Source: an uncultured Ruminococcus sp.
Lineage (GTDB): Bacteria; Bacillota; Clostridia; Oscillospirales; Ruminococcaceae
Length of the DNA: 15,624 nucleotides
NCBI GenBank assembly: GCA_946540705.1
Contig: CAMNJD010000412.1
Coordinates: 1-15,624, forward strand
Direction of reading: 5' to 3'
Shown here one piece after another: positions 1 through 7,166 of this stretch. Each line of letters begins with the position of its first letter. The stretch's first letter is position 1. The translations under genes were made by a program, and so were the position numbers. Below the pieces are notes generated by a model. It was not told the DNA's origin and made no database searches. It was given only the letters and a program-made list of their open reading frames with translations.

Positions 1-884
1 GGTGTATAGATCTCGGATGTCGATGCGATGGCATTGCGGATCGTGATCTGACCGTAGGTCCTGTCACCGGTCATACGATCCCACTTGTCACGCATCAAGC
101 CGGACGAGCGAAAGATACGGTCGATCTGCTCCTCCACGTTGCCGCACCAGAAGCAGAGCATGGAAACAAAAGCCATGTCCGCGTCCGACTGCGAATCGTA
201 GCCTTCCTCCCAGTGTCCCTCATAGAGGGCTTTGAACTTGTCACCGGAAGCAGAGGCGGATGCGTGCGCGATAACGCCTTCGTCATCCAGATAGGATGCA
301 GGCTCGATCGTCTTATTGGATACACGGGTGCTGCGCTTCATGAAGGTGTCAAGCATACTACGAAGTGCATCATCGTCACGCTCCACTGTGCCGGGGCGGA
401 ACATATCTCCGGTGACGGTCACAAATCGGTTCGTTGTTCCCGGCAGATAGACCTCCAGACCGTGCTTGCGGTTGTTGATGTAATACACGGTCTTATCGTA
501 GGCAAAATCCGGTGAGAGTTTGAAGAAGCCGCGCAGTCCGGTACCGGAGGGAGAGCGTTCAAAGTAAGCAGTTGAGAAGATACCGAGAATGGATGCCGCC
601 ACATCATTCAGGCTGCCGTCCTCACGGATACAGTGGTCGATATCAATGGCACCGATGCCCTCGGAAACTCTGTAGCCAATGCCGTCCCAGCCGCCGATGG
701 CGTATGCCTTCATCGCGGTCTTGAAGTCGGTGAAAGTGGACGGATCGTTGGTCTTTGCCATTGCTCCGGTCTTCGGGTTGTACGGCACCTTGGTCGGTCT
801 GCCGCTGCGCTTCTCCAGCTTCCACACGCAGAAGGATGCATTGTGTTTCAGCGCGTCCGGGATATTTACAAAATTTACAGGCAT
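1..884 (-). CDS. NrS-1-like phage primase-polymerase, N-terminal part (runs off the left edge)
   Basis: About 294 residues are visible; the C-terminus lies beyond position 1. The N-terminus (FCVWKLEKRSGRPTKVPYNP) followed by GAIDIDHC near residues 78-85 and SPSGTGLRGFFK near 111-122 matches the archaeo-eukaryotic primase/prim-pol fold of phage and plasmid replication proteins. The two Asp of DID would be the metal-binding pair. Residues about 233-285 (SDADMAFVSMLCFWCGN, FRSSGLMRDKWDR, TYGQITIRNAI) resemble the helical-bundle domain that follows the prim-pol in NrS-1-type polymerases. A helicase domain commonly follows in this family but cannot be seen here. ATG 884 is chosen because AAAGGAGA lies at about 893-900. 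It overlaps the stop of the upstream MazF-like gene by 10 bp, so the two are probably translationally coupled. It probably makes primers for the phage polymerase encoded upstream. The usual His of the second prim-pol motif is not evident in SPSGTGLR, which is worth noting. Confidence 0.85.
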   Translation of the reverse strand, partial: MPVNFVNIPDALKHNASFCVWKLEKRSGRPTKVPYNPKTGAMAKTNDPSTFTDFKTAMKAYAIGGWDGIGYRVSEGIGAIDIDHCIREDGSLNDVAASILGIFSTAYFERSPSGTGLRGFFKLSPDFAYDKTVYYINNRKHGLEVYLPGTTNRFVTVTGDMFRPGTVERDDDALRSMLDTFMKRSTRVSNKTIEPASYLDDEGVIAHASASASGDKFKALYEGHWEEGYDSQSDADMAFVSMLCFWCGNVEEQIDRIFRSSGLMRDKWDRMTGDRTYGQITIRNAIASTSEIYT

Positions 885-1360
885 TCGGAATGTCTCCTTT
901 CAAGGAAAAGCTGTGCAATGACAGCGGTTTCAATACGGTTCATCGCATCGGCATCCGAGATATGCCCTGCATAGCTGCGGAGCGCATGCTTGCTGACAGT
1001 CGTGAGCTGCTCCGCAAGGATCATGGACGGATCCAGATGCTGATGAATATCGGAAATACTGTCGGGGAACAGATGCGTATGGCACGGCAGCTCCGGCTTT
1101 TTCAGGTGCCGCGTCATGGGAATGATATTGACCGTGTCGGCGTGCGCATTGCCCATATCATTCGAGAAAATGATCACAGGACGAATGCCGCCCTGCACGC
1201 TGGAATCCGGATGACTGCCGAGATCCGCAAACCAGATGTCGCCGCGCTGCGGTTTGTGTTCAGCTGTGTGATGCTGCACCGGCGCAGTGATATATTTTCT
1301 CAGGTCGAAGCCGAGCCCTTTGTGATATTCTGTTTTCAGGCGTTTGTTCTTACGCGCCAT
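875..1360 (-). CDS. MazF/PemK-like endoribonuclease with N-terminal extension
   Basis: This 161-residue protein carries a recognisable MazF/PemK core from about residue 38: QRGDIWFADLG, then QGGIRPVIIFSND, then IIPMT. Against B. subtilis MazF, the catalytic Arg and Thr correspond to R60 and T83, and both are present, so it may be an active sequence-specific mRNA cleaver. The family is usually about 110-120 residues. The extra 38 basic residues (ARKNKRLKTEYHKGLGFDLRKY) at the N-terminus are unusual. No MazE-type antitoxin gene is adjacent: the upstream neighbour is an SNF2 helicase (94 bp away) and the downstream neighbour is a primase, overlapping by 10 bp. ATG 1360 has GGAGGTG just upstream. 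As part of a replication operon it could act on host transcripts early in infection, or be a toxin controlled by something outside the window. The family assignment is firm; the role is inferred. Confidence 0.85.
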   Translation of the reverse strand: MARKNKRLKTEYHKGLGFDLRKYITAPVQHHTAEHKPQRGDIWFADLGSHPDSSVQGGIRPVIIFSNDMGNAHADTVNIIPMTRHLKKPELPCHTHLFPDSISDIHQHLDPSMILAEQLTTVSKHALRSYAGHISDADAMNRIETAVIAQLFLERRHSECL

Positions 1361-1381
1361 AGTTTTTCACCTCCGTGGTCT

Positions 1382-1405
1382 GCGGCGTTACCGAATTGTC
1401 GCCGC
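1382..1405 (-). other. Small GC-rich inverted repeat upstream of the MazF-like gene
   Basis: GCGGCG (1382-1387) and CGCCGC (1400-1405) form a 6-bp stem with a 12-nt loop in the 94-nt gap, just upstream of the MazF-like gene's ribosome site. It could modulate translation of that gene, but a stem this short can occur by chance. Confidence 0.3.
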
Positions 1406-1436
1406 TTTGCCGTCTTTCTGTCGTCAAATAGAGATA

Positions 1437-1456
1437 GATCATACTGGAGTATGATC
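1437..1456. repeat. Perfect 8-bp inverted repeat overlapping the helicase stop codon
   Basis: GATCATAC, a TGGA spacer, then GTATGATC. The right arm includes bases of the helicase stop codon (1455-1457). It lacks a clear U-tract on the minus strand, so it is not a standard terminator. It could be an mRNA-processing or stabilising hairpin, or a protein-binding site, between the helicase and the MazF-like gene. Confidence 0.45.
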
Positions 1457-2825
1457 ATAGCCGTGCCTTGACTGCTGCGATCAACTTCTCCTGCGTCACA
1501 TCCTTTGAAGCAAGTGCTTTCAGAACATCTTCATCTACAGTGTCTTTTGTTACGATGTGGTGGATGGTCACAGTGTTCCGCTGTCCCTGCCGCCAGAGTC
1601 TTGCGTTGGTCTGCTGATACAGCTCAAGGCTCCATGTCAGTCCAAACCAGATCAGGATGTGACCGCCGGACTGAATATTAAGTCCGTGTCCTGCCGATGC
1701 AGGGTGTATGAGAGCGACCGGAATGTTTCCTGCATTCCAGTCTGTGATATCGTCGGAATCCTTAATATCCCTCGGAGCATAGCCGCATACGGTCAGATGC
1801 TCTATAATTCGGGTGCGGTCATGCTTGAACCAGTAACCGATCAGCACAGGCTGTCCGTTTGCCGCTTCGATCAGGTCTTCCAGCATTTCCAGCTTTCTGC
1901 TATGAATGTTGCGTGCTTCCTTGTTTTCGTCATAGACAGCACCGTTTGCCATCTGAAGCAGCTTATTACTGAGACTCGCAGCGTTGGCGGCATCAATATC
2001 TCCGTCCTCAAGCGGGATGATAAGGTCGTGCTTGAGCTGATCGTAGAGCTTTCGCTCCGCCGTATTCATCTCGACCTCATGGTTGACATACACGCACTTC
2101 GGCATATCCAAGTAGTCAAGGGCTTTCATAGAAATTGTAATATCCGAAATCTTGTTATAGATTTGCTCCTCTGCGCCGGGACGGGGTGTATATGAGAACA
2201 CCACACCCGTGCTCGGATTCATGCTGCTGGGCTTGAAGTAGCTTTCACGGAAACGGCCGATAAACCTTCCGAGCCGTTCACCGCCGTCAAGAATACCGAT
2301 CTCCGACCATAAGTCCATGAGACCGTTGGAAGTCGGCGTTCCTGTCAGGCCGACCCAGCGTTTCACGAAAGGACGCACCTTCCGCAGCCATTTGAAACGC
2401 TGTGACTGATAGTTCTTGAAGGAACTCAGCTCGTCAATGACGATCATGTCAAAATCCCAGCGGAGGCCGTTTTTCTCGTAATACTCCACGAGCCATTTCA
2501 CATTCTCACGATTCACGATGTAAATAAAAGCATTATGATTGACTGCTGCGGTACGCTCCTTGACGCTGCCGACAATGACAGAAATCTCGATGTTTTGCAA
2601 GTGATCCCACTTTTTTACCTCGGCAGGCCATGTGTCACGGGCAACTCTGAGTGGCGCGATCACCAGCACCTTGTTCACTTTCAGCTCGTCAAACATCAGG
2701 TCGTTGAGTGCTGTCAGCGTGATGATCGTCTTGCCGAGTCCCATGTCCAGGAATAATGCTGAAACAGGATGTTCCCGGATATATTCGATGCAGTATTTCT
2801 GGTAGTCGTGCGGTGTGTATTTCAT
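1455..2825 (-). CDS. SNF2-family DEAD/DEAH-box helicase
   Basis: The protein has 456 residues, typical of the short phage SNF2-type helicases. Motif I is LDMGLGKT (26-33), motif II is DELS (131-134) within VIDELSSFKN, and motif III is GLTGTPTSNG (159-168). In the second RecA lobe the segment LIHPASAGHGLNIQ fits motif V and QQTNARLWRQGQ (404-415) fits motif VI with its arginine fingers. It is expected to be an ATP-dependent double-stranded DNA translocase in phage replication or recombination. ATG 2825 overlaps the stop of the VRR-NUC gene as ATGA, with GGAGGA about 9 nt upstream. The pairing VRR-NUC then SNF2 helicase recurs in Firmicutes phages, and the two may act together on branched DNA. 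No DnaB-type replicative helicase is visible in the window. Confidence 0.95.
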   Translation of the reverse strand: MKYTPHDYQKYCIEYIREHPVSALFLDMGLGKTIITLTALNDLMFDELKVNKVLVIAPLRVARDTWPAEVKKWDHLQNIEISVIVGSVKERTAAVNHNAFIYIVNRENVKWLVEYYEKNGLRWDFDMIVIDELSSFKNYQSQRFKWLRKVRPFVKRWVGLTGTPTSNGLMDLWSEIGILDGGERLGRFIGRFRESYFKPSSMNPSTGVVFSYTPRPGAEEQIYNKISDITISMKALDYLDMPKCVYVNHEVEMNTAERKLYDQLKHDLIIPLEDGDIDAANAASLSNKLLQMANGAVYDENKEARNIHSRKLEMLEDLIEAANGQPVLIGYWFKHDRTRIIEHLTVCGYAPRDIKDSDDITDWNAGNIPVALIHPASAGHGLNIQSGGHILIWFGLTWSLELYQQTNARLWRQGQRNTVTIHHIVTKDTVDEDVLKALASKDVTQEKLIAAVKARL

Positions 2826-3262
2826 CCGGTATCATCCTCCTCCAATTCATAGAATCCTGCAAGATCATCGGGATCTATCGGTTCTAGTGTCTCTCCGAAA
2901 TCATCCATCTCAGACGGCAGTGTTGTGGTCTCCAGATCAGGTATCTTTGCACCGATACCCTCCGGAAACGGCTCACCGGGTGTCCAAGCAAGAATCGCAT
3001 CAATGCAGGGTCTGATCTGATACAGCTTGTCAATGCAGAGAACCGGAAAGCCCAGCTTCATAAGCTGATACCGTCTTTTTCTCTGCAGCGGACGCATCAT
3101 TTTGCCCGGTGCTTTCAGTTCAACAAACACCGTCTTTGCAGGAAAGAACAGAACGAGTCTGTCAGGCAGCCCGTTTGCTGTCTGCGATGTCAGCTTATAT
3201 GCCACACCGCCTGTAGCCTTGACTGCCTTGACAAACTCGTTCTCAACAACATATTCTCTCAA
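2822..3262 (-). CDS. VRR-NUC domain nuclease (TTG start)
   Basis: The protein has 146 residues from the TTG at 3262. The VRR-NUC (PD-(D/E)XK) signature is clear: E9, then GLPDRLVLF with D34, then FVELKAPGK with E48 and K50, then Q60 in RPLQRKRRYQLMKLG. In this family the domain acts as a structure-specific nuclease on branched DNA. The last 50 residues are acidic and look disordered. The TTG overlaps the TGA of the upstream small gene (ATTGA) and has GGAAGGA about 9 nt upstream. An in-frame GTG at 3289 would add nine residues but has no ribosome site and lies inside the upstream gene. The stop overlaps the helicase ATG, so all three genes appear coupled. Confidence 0.88.
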   Translation of the reverse strand: MREYVVENEFVKAVKATGGVAYKLTSQTANGLPDRLVLFFPAKTVFVELKAPGKMMRPLQRKRRYQLMKLGFPVLCIDKLYQIRPCIDAILAWTPGEPFPEGIGAKIPDLETTTLPSEMDDFGETLEPIDPDDLAGFYELEEDDTG

Positions 3263-3492
3263 TATCTGCCGTCCTTCCAGTATTCGCACCAGCCGGACGG
3301 GAACGGCGTATGACAGCAGTTTCCATAGAAACGGCAGTTCTCACAGCACTGGTCGTCTACATACAGTTCCTCGTCACTGTGGTCGTAATCGTCATAGCCG
3401 CCGCGGGTGTAATTACAGATCTCCGGCACAGGATATCCGCGGCGTTTCCTGCGTGTTTTATATCCTTTTCTGTCTTTCCAAGTTCTGCTCAT
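3259..3492 (-). CDS. Small Cys-rich protein (77 aa), probable metal binder
   Basis: I do not recognise a named family. The first 20 residues are very basic (SRTWKDRKGYKTRRKRRGY), the middle is Asp/Tyr-rich (GGYDDYDHSDEELYVDD), and the C-terminal third holds six Cys and one His: CCENCRFYGNCCHTPFPSGWC. This spacing suggests a small zinc knuckle or ribbon. ATG 3492 overlaps the stop of the DUF932 gene as ATGA, and AAGGAG lies about 8 nt upstream; an ATG 48 bp further upstream would start inside the DUF932 gene and has no such support. It is sandwiched and coupled between DUF932 and VRR-NUC, which suggests an accessory nucleic-acid-binding or adaptor role. That role is inference only. Confidence 0.75.
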   Translation of the reverse strand: MSRTWKDRKGYKTRRKRRGYPVPEICNYTRGGYDDYDHSDEELYVDDQCCENCRFYGNCCHTPFPSGWCEYWKDGRY

Positions 3493-4538
3493 GCGTTGAT
3501 CTCCTTCCACTGTGTTTTCGGCATGGTCGCTACCTGCCAACCGATGCCTTCCAGCGCAGTGGCTCTGTCGTAGGACTCTACATCCTGCGAAGCCCGCGTG
3601 ATGGCATTGCTCAGGCCGTAGAGGGAGAGGTCGCCGCCCTTGATGAGATAATTCAGGATACTATCCTGTTCCGGCTGGTTGAGGTCATAAGCCTTGCCGG
3701 TCAGTTCGATGACATCCTGAACTCTGCCGGTGATCTTCGCACCGTGACTCTGCTCCAATACACCGACGATCTGAGAGAATCTTGCTTCTTCGATCGCAGC
3801 AAGCGTTGTGTCACGGAGCTTCAGCATAAATGCATGGTCTTCTGCTTCCAGCGTTTCATCTGTATAGATATTGAAGCTGTCTTCCAGAGCCTTTGCCGCC
3901 CTGCCCACATGGGTACGGCGTTCACCCATACTGTTGACCACCATGCCGTTGGTGCAGGCAAGCGTATAAACAAGCGGCTGCACGGAAACTGCGCCGAGTC
4001 CGACTTCGGAATTGGAAATGATAACACCAGCCTGCACTCTGTCACCGACACATGCCATTTCAAGGCGATGATTGACAATCTTCAGATACAGCTTATTCTC
4101 GGTAACCTCGCAGCTCATGACCTCCATACCGTCCTGACCTGCGAACAGCGGCAGCACCGCCGACGCAATTTCAAGGTTATCGATACGGCGGTATCGGTCG
4201 GAGAGGAGTGCACGGGCGACCTGTCCGCTGCCGTAATCGAGTGTTCTGACCATGTAGCTGCTGTTTTTGTCGGAAAACCATGCGTTCACGTTATCCGCAA
4301 GAAGCTCCGGCTTCTGTTTCTGCATCATGTCATAATACCTTGCGGGGATGCCGAGTGCCGATGCTACCTGACGATGGAAAAGCTGCGTTGTGCCGAAGCT
4401 GTGATCGTCTCCGATGCGGAAGGTGCTGCCGTCCTCATCCAGACGGAATGCCTCCGCCGCACCGATATAGTCCTGCTTTGCAGCATTCTGACGCTGAAGC
4501 TCTGTCAGCACCTCCGGTAATGCTCGTCCCTGTTTCAT
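3489..4538 (-). CDS. DUF932 phage/plasmid-like protein
   Basis: This 349-residue protein matches the DUF932 (phage/plasmid-like, TIGR03299-type) family in overall layout. Visible family-like segments are the N-terminal FGTTQLFHRQVASALGIPARYYDMM, then SYMVRTLDYGSGQVARALLSDRYRRIDN, then VGLGAVSVQPLVYTLACTNGMV, and a C-terminal helical portion. DUF932 proteins are widespread on phages and plasmids; the biochemical role is not established. ATG 4538 is preceded by AGGAGGA, which overlaps the stop of the polymerase gene. It sits between the polymerase and the Cys-rich/VRR-NUC/helicase group, consistent with a replication or DNA-protection role. Nothing unusual in length or motifs. Confidence 0.88.
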   Translation of the reverse strand: MKQGRALPEVLTELQRQNAAKQDYIGAAEAFRLDEDGSTFRIGDDHSFGTTQLFHRQVASALGIPARYYDMMQKQKPELLADNVNAWFSDKNSSYMVRTLDYGSGQVARALLSDRYRRIDNLEIASAVLPLFAGQDGMEVMSCEVTENKLYLKIVNHRLEMACVGDRVQAGVIISNSEVGLGAVSVQPLVYTLACTNGMVVNSMGERRTHVGRAAKALEDSFNIYTDETLEAEDHAFMLKLRDTTLAAIEEARFSQIVGVLEQSHGAKITGRVQDVIELTGKAYDLNQPEQDSILNYLIKGGDLSLYGLSNAITRASQDVESYDRATALEGIGWQVATMPKTQWKEINA

Positions 4539-4550
4539 AGAAATATCCTC

Positions 4551-6506
4551 CTAGTCTTTGAAATAATAATTGCCTGTATATCCGGCAGAGGACAGCGGAA
4601 GGCCGTCCGCCCATGCCGGATTTCGGTTCATGATATTGCACACATCATCGACAGTGTATTGTCCTTTCGGCACTTCGAGAATGACTTCATCGTGTACATG
4701 GCCGACAATGCCAAGCCCTGCAAGCTCCATCCGGCGCATTGCTTCTGCAAGAAGGTCACGGGCAGTCGCCTGTGTGATGTTCTCGGTCAGCTTTCCGCTG
4801 TAGGTCTCGCCGCGCGTCCATTTGTTGTTTGCACCGAGTCCCTCAAAGGTCAGTGCCATGCGCCCGAAGCGGTTCGGCTGCAGCTTAGGTTTGATATATG
4901 CAAGCCTGCGTCCGGACGGCAGCACGATCCACAGTGTATTTGCAGAAAACTGAAAACCGATCCTGCCAACGGTTTTGTCCGTATGGTCCTTTACTGTTTC
5001 GATCGCCGCTTTTTCCACGGCATACCAGAATTTCACGATCTCCGGGTTTGCGTCACGCCAGCTTGAAATGATGTCTGGAAGTTCATCCTCTTTCAGTCCC
5101 ATATCCAGTGCGCCCATTGAGATCAGCGCACCTGCACCTCCGCCGTAACCGCAGGCCAGTTCTGCGACCTTACCTTTCTGCCGCAGTTCACCGTTGATAC
5201 CGTGCTTCACAACAGGCACTCCAAACATTTGCGAGGCCGATGCACAGTAGATGTCTTTGCCTTCAGTGAATGCATCCAGCCGCCATTGCTCTCCGGCAAG
5301 CCATGCAAGCACACGAGCCTCGATAGCAGAGAAGTCAGCCACGATAAACTCACAGCCATCTTTCGGAATGAGCATCGTGCGGATCAGCTGTGACAGAATA
5401 TCCGGCGTATTGCCATACAGTGCTTCGATCATATCGAAACAGCCCATTTTCACAAGCTCTCTTGCTTCATCGAGGGTAGAGATATGATTCTGCGGCAGAT
5501 TCTGCAATTGAATCCCGCGTCCTGCCCAGCGCTGTGTGCGGTTCGCACCGGAGAACTGAAACAGTCCGTGTGCTCTGCCATCTTTACAGATGTATCTCTC
5601 CGCCGCCTGATACTTCTTGACAGAGGATTTTGCCATCTGCAAACGTAGCTTCATCATATCCAGAGCTTCACCGTCTGCGCTGTGCTTATCAAGGTCTGTG
5701 ATAAGAGAAGCGACATTCTTTTTGCCGAGGGAATCCACCTCGATGCCGCGTTCCTCCAGCCAGCCCTTCAGCTGAGATACAGAATTCGGATTTTCAAGTC
5801 CTGTCAGTGCGTATGCCCGCTTTGTCATTTCTTCGGACATTGCCATATTGCAGATAATAGCCTGCTGTACCAGTTCCTTGTCGATCAGGATGCCGCGGTC
5901 ATTGATCCGCTGATCCATGTGGTAGTAGTCCCATTCCTGCGGGAGCAGGGGGAACTTTTCAAGTCTCCGGCGGATATCCCGTTCGGTCTCCACGTCCTGT
6001 ATGCAGTAGCTTTTGAACAGCTTCCAGTCTTCGGGGGCATGCTCCGGCAGATTCCTTGTTCTGCCGCCGTTTGCTTTGGTGGGCTTACAGGGCAGAGAGA
6101 AATAGCGGATCAGGCGCTCTCCGACAGCGTCTTTCTGCTGTGCGGTCTTCAGTGCCTGTGCCGCCGTTGCCAGCTTCAGCGGCAGGGACAGCGATGCCGC
6201 CCAGACCATCGTGCATTGCCACGAATTCGGGGAAAGCTGTGTGCCGAGATATTTTGACAGGCAGGTACGCTCAAACTGTGCGTTCCATGCCGATTTTATA
6301 ATACTGTCATCCTGCAGCGCATCCATAACATCCGCAGGGAGCTGCTCGCCGCAGGCCATATCCACGCATTTTGTTTCTTCATCGTCAAAGGCGTATGCGA
6401 ACAGCAGGATATGAAAATCTCCCTCAACATAGCGGTACACACCGCAGTTCGGGAGGTCGACATCCGAATAGGTTTCTAAGTCAATGGAAAGTACATGTCT
6501 GCTCAA
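4551..6506 (-). CDS. Phage family A DNA polymerase with 3'-5' exonuclease domain (TTG start)
   Basis: The protein has 651 residues. The N-terminal proofreading domain shows ExoI SIDLETYS (D9, E11), ExoII AWNAQFE (N75) and ExoIII YCIQD (Y167, D171). The polymerase domain shows motif A VADFSAIEAR (D391, E396), motif B K446-x7-YG (454-455), and motif C VGHVHDE (605-607). All expected catalytic residues are therefore present. There is no 5'-3' nuclease domain, as usual for phage members. The start is TTG at 6506: an in-frame TGA lies three codons upstream, GAGGTGG precedes it by about 10 nt, and the next ATG would delete the first exonuclease motif. It is the main replicative polymerase of the element. 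The TTG start and the hairpin just upstream (6535-6555) should both lower its expression relative to the SSB-like gene before it. Confidence 0.96.
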   Translation of the reverse strand: MSRHVLSIDLETYSDVDLPNCGVYRYVEGDFHILLFAYAFDDEETKCVDMACGEQLPADVMDALQDDSIIKSAWNAQFERTCLSKYLGTQLSPNSWQCTMVWAASLSLPLKLATAAQALKTAQQKDAVGERLIRYFSLPCKPTKANGGRTRNLPEHAPEDWKLFKSYCIQDVETERDIRRRLEKFPLLPQEWDYYHMDQRINDRGILIDKELVQQAIICNMAMSEEMTKRAYALTGLENPNSVSQLKGWLEERGIEVDSLGKKNVASLITDLDKHSADGEALDMMKLRLQMAKSSVKKYQAAERYICKDGRAHGLFQFSGANRTQRWAGRGIQLQNLPQNHISTLDEARELVKMGCFDMIEALYGNTPDILSQLIRTMLIPKDGCEFIVADFSAIEARVLAWLAGEQWRLDAFTEGKDIYCASASQMFGVPVVKHGINGELRQKGKVAELACGYGGGAGALISMGALDMGLKEDELPDIISSWRDANPEIVKFWYAVEKAAIETVKDHTDKTVGRIGFQFSANTLWIVLPSGRRLAYIKPKLQPNRFGRMALTFEGLGANNKWTRGETYSGKLTENITQATARDLLAEAMRRMELAGLGIVGHVHDEVILEVPKGQYTVDDVCNIMNRNPAWADGLPLSSAGYTGNYYFKD

Positions 6507-6534
6507 TAATGATCACCACCTCTTGTGTATGTAA

Positions 6535-6555
6535 AAGGGAGGACGTGCCTCCCTT
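6535..6555 (-). terminator. Intrinsic terminator or attenuator between the SSB-like gene and the polymerase gene
   Basis: On the minus strand AAGGGAGG, loop CACGT, CCTCCCTT forms a perfect 8-bp GC-rich stem ending in a short T run (CCCTTTTAC). It lies 4 nt after the DUF2815 stop and upstream of the polymerase ribosome site. Because the operon continues, it is more likely a leaky terminator that sets the SSB-to-polymerase ratio than a full stop. Confidence 0.65.
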
Positions 6556-6558
6556 GTC

Positions 6559-7140
6559 TCAGTTCAGAAAATCCATATCGTCATCGTCAAGCTCTTCGGC
6601 ATCGTCGCCCTCAACCTCCACAAAGTCGGATGCTGCGGTCGGTCTGCCGGCAAGACGTTCGCCGTGACGGACAAGCTGGATGTTCTGGAGCCCTGCCGCG
6701 ATGCCCTTGTTTCCGGATGCTGCAAATCCGTAGAAGTTGACAGAGACATTGCAATAGTCGCCGCTGCCGCATTCCATCGGATCGAGGATCGGCTGCACAT
6801 GACGGTCAACGATCTGCGGTGCGTCTTTGCTGGTTGCATTGAAGAAGAAATGACCTGCGTAGTTCTCGTCATCGGGGCGGTCGATATCGCCATCGTGCAT
6901 GGGCAGCTTGAGGTTTGCGGGGATCTTGCCGTTCCACTTCTTCTCCTTGGCGGCCTCCTTTGCAGCCTCGATCGCTTTCTTGATCTTGGCGAGGGTCGTC
7001 TTATCATCCTTCGGGATGAGCAGCGAGACGGAATACTTTTCATCGCTGCCGTTGATGCTCTTGGGCTCCCAGATGTTTGCAAAAGAGATGCGGCAGGGCA
7101 CGATGACCTTCGTTGCGGGTGCTGTATTGTTGTTTGCCAT
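6559..7140 (-). CDS. DUF2815 single-stranded-DNA-binding-like protein
   Basis: The protein has 193 residues, typical of DUF2815. Visible family-like segments are PCRISFANIWEPKSINGSDEKYSVSLLIPKDD near 15-46, a Lys/Ala-rich helix (KKAIEAAKEAAKEKKW), then YAGHFFFNATSK and YCNVSVNFYGFAASGNKGIAAGLQNIQLV. DUF2815 is regarded as an OB-fold SSB related to T7 gp2.5. The C-terminal tail DDAEELDDDDMDFLN is strongly acidic with an aromatic near the end, the hallmark by which SSB proteins recruit polymerases and nucleases. ATG 7140 has AGGAGG 8 nt upstream. It sits between the DUF2800 nuclease and the polymerase, its likely partners. A hairpin terminator follows immediately, so this gene should be transcribed more than the genes after it. 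Confidence 0.9.
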   Translation of the reverse strand: MANNNTAPATKVIVPCRISFANIWEPKSINGSDEKYSVSLLIPKDDKTTLAKIKKAIEAAKEAAKEKKWNGKIPANLKLPMHDGDIDRPDDENYAGHFFFNATSKDAPQIVDRHVQPILDPMECGSGDYCNVSVNFYGFAASGNKGIAAGLQNIQLVRHGERLAGRPTAASDFVEVEGDDAEELDDDDMDFLN

Positions 7141-7166
7141 TGTTTTTTCCTCCTGAAATGTAGTTT

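Noticed and set aside
755..1471. Plus-strand open frame of 238 codons
   Set aside because: Antisense to the primase and MazF-like genes with no domain and no ribosome site.
2822..3289. GTG start at 3289 for the VRR-NUC gene
   Set aside because: No ribosome site, and it begins inside the upstream small gene; TTG 3262 has GGAAGGA and an overlapping stop/start.
3102..4520. Plus-strand open frame of 472 codons
   Set aside because: It lies antisense to the VRR-NUC, Cys-rich and DUF932 genes, all of which have family matches and ribosome sites. The translation has no recognisable domain; it is a shadow of coding bias.
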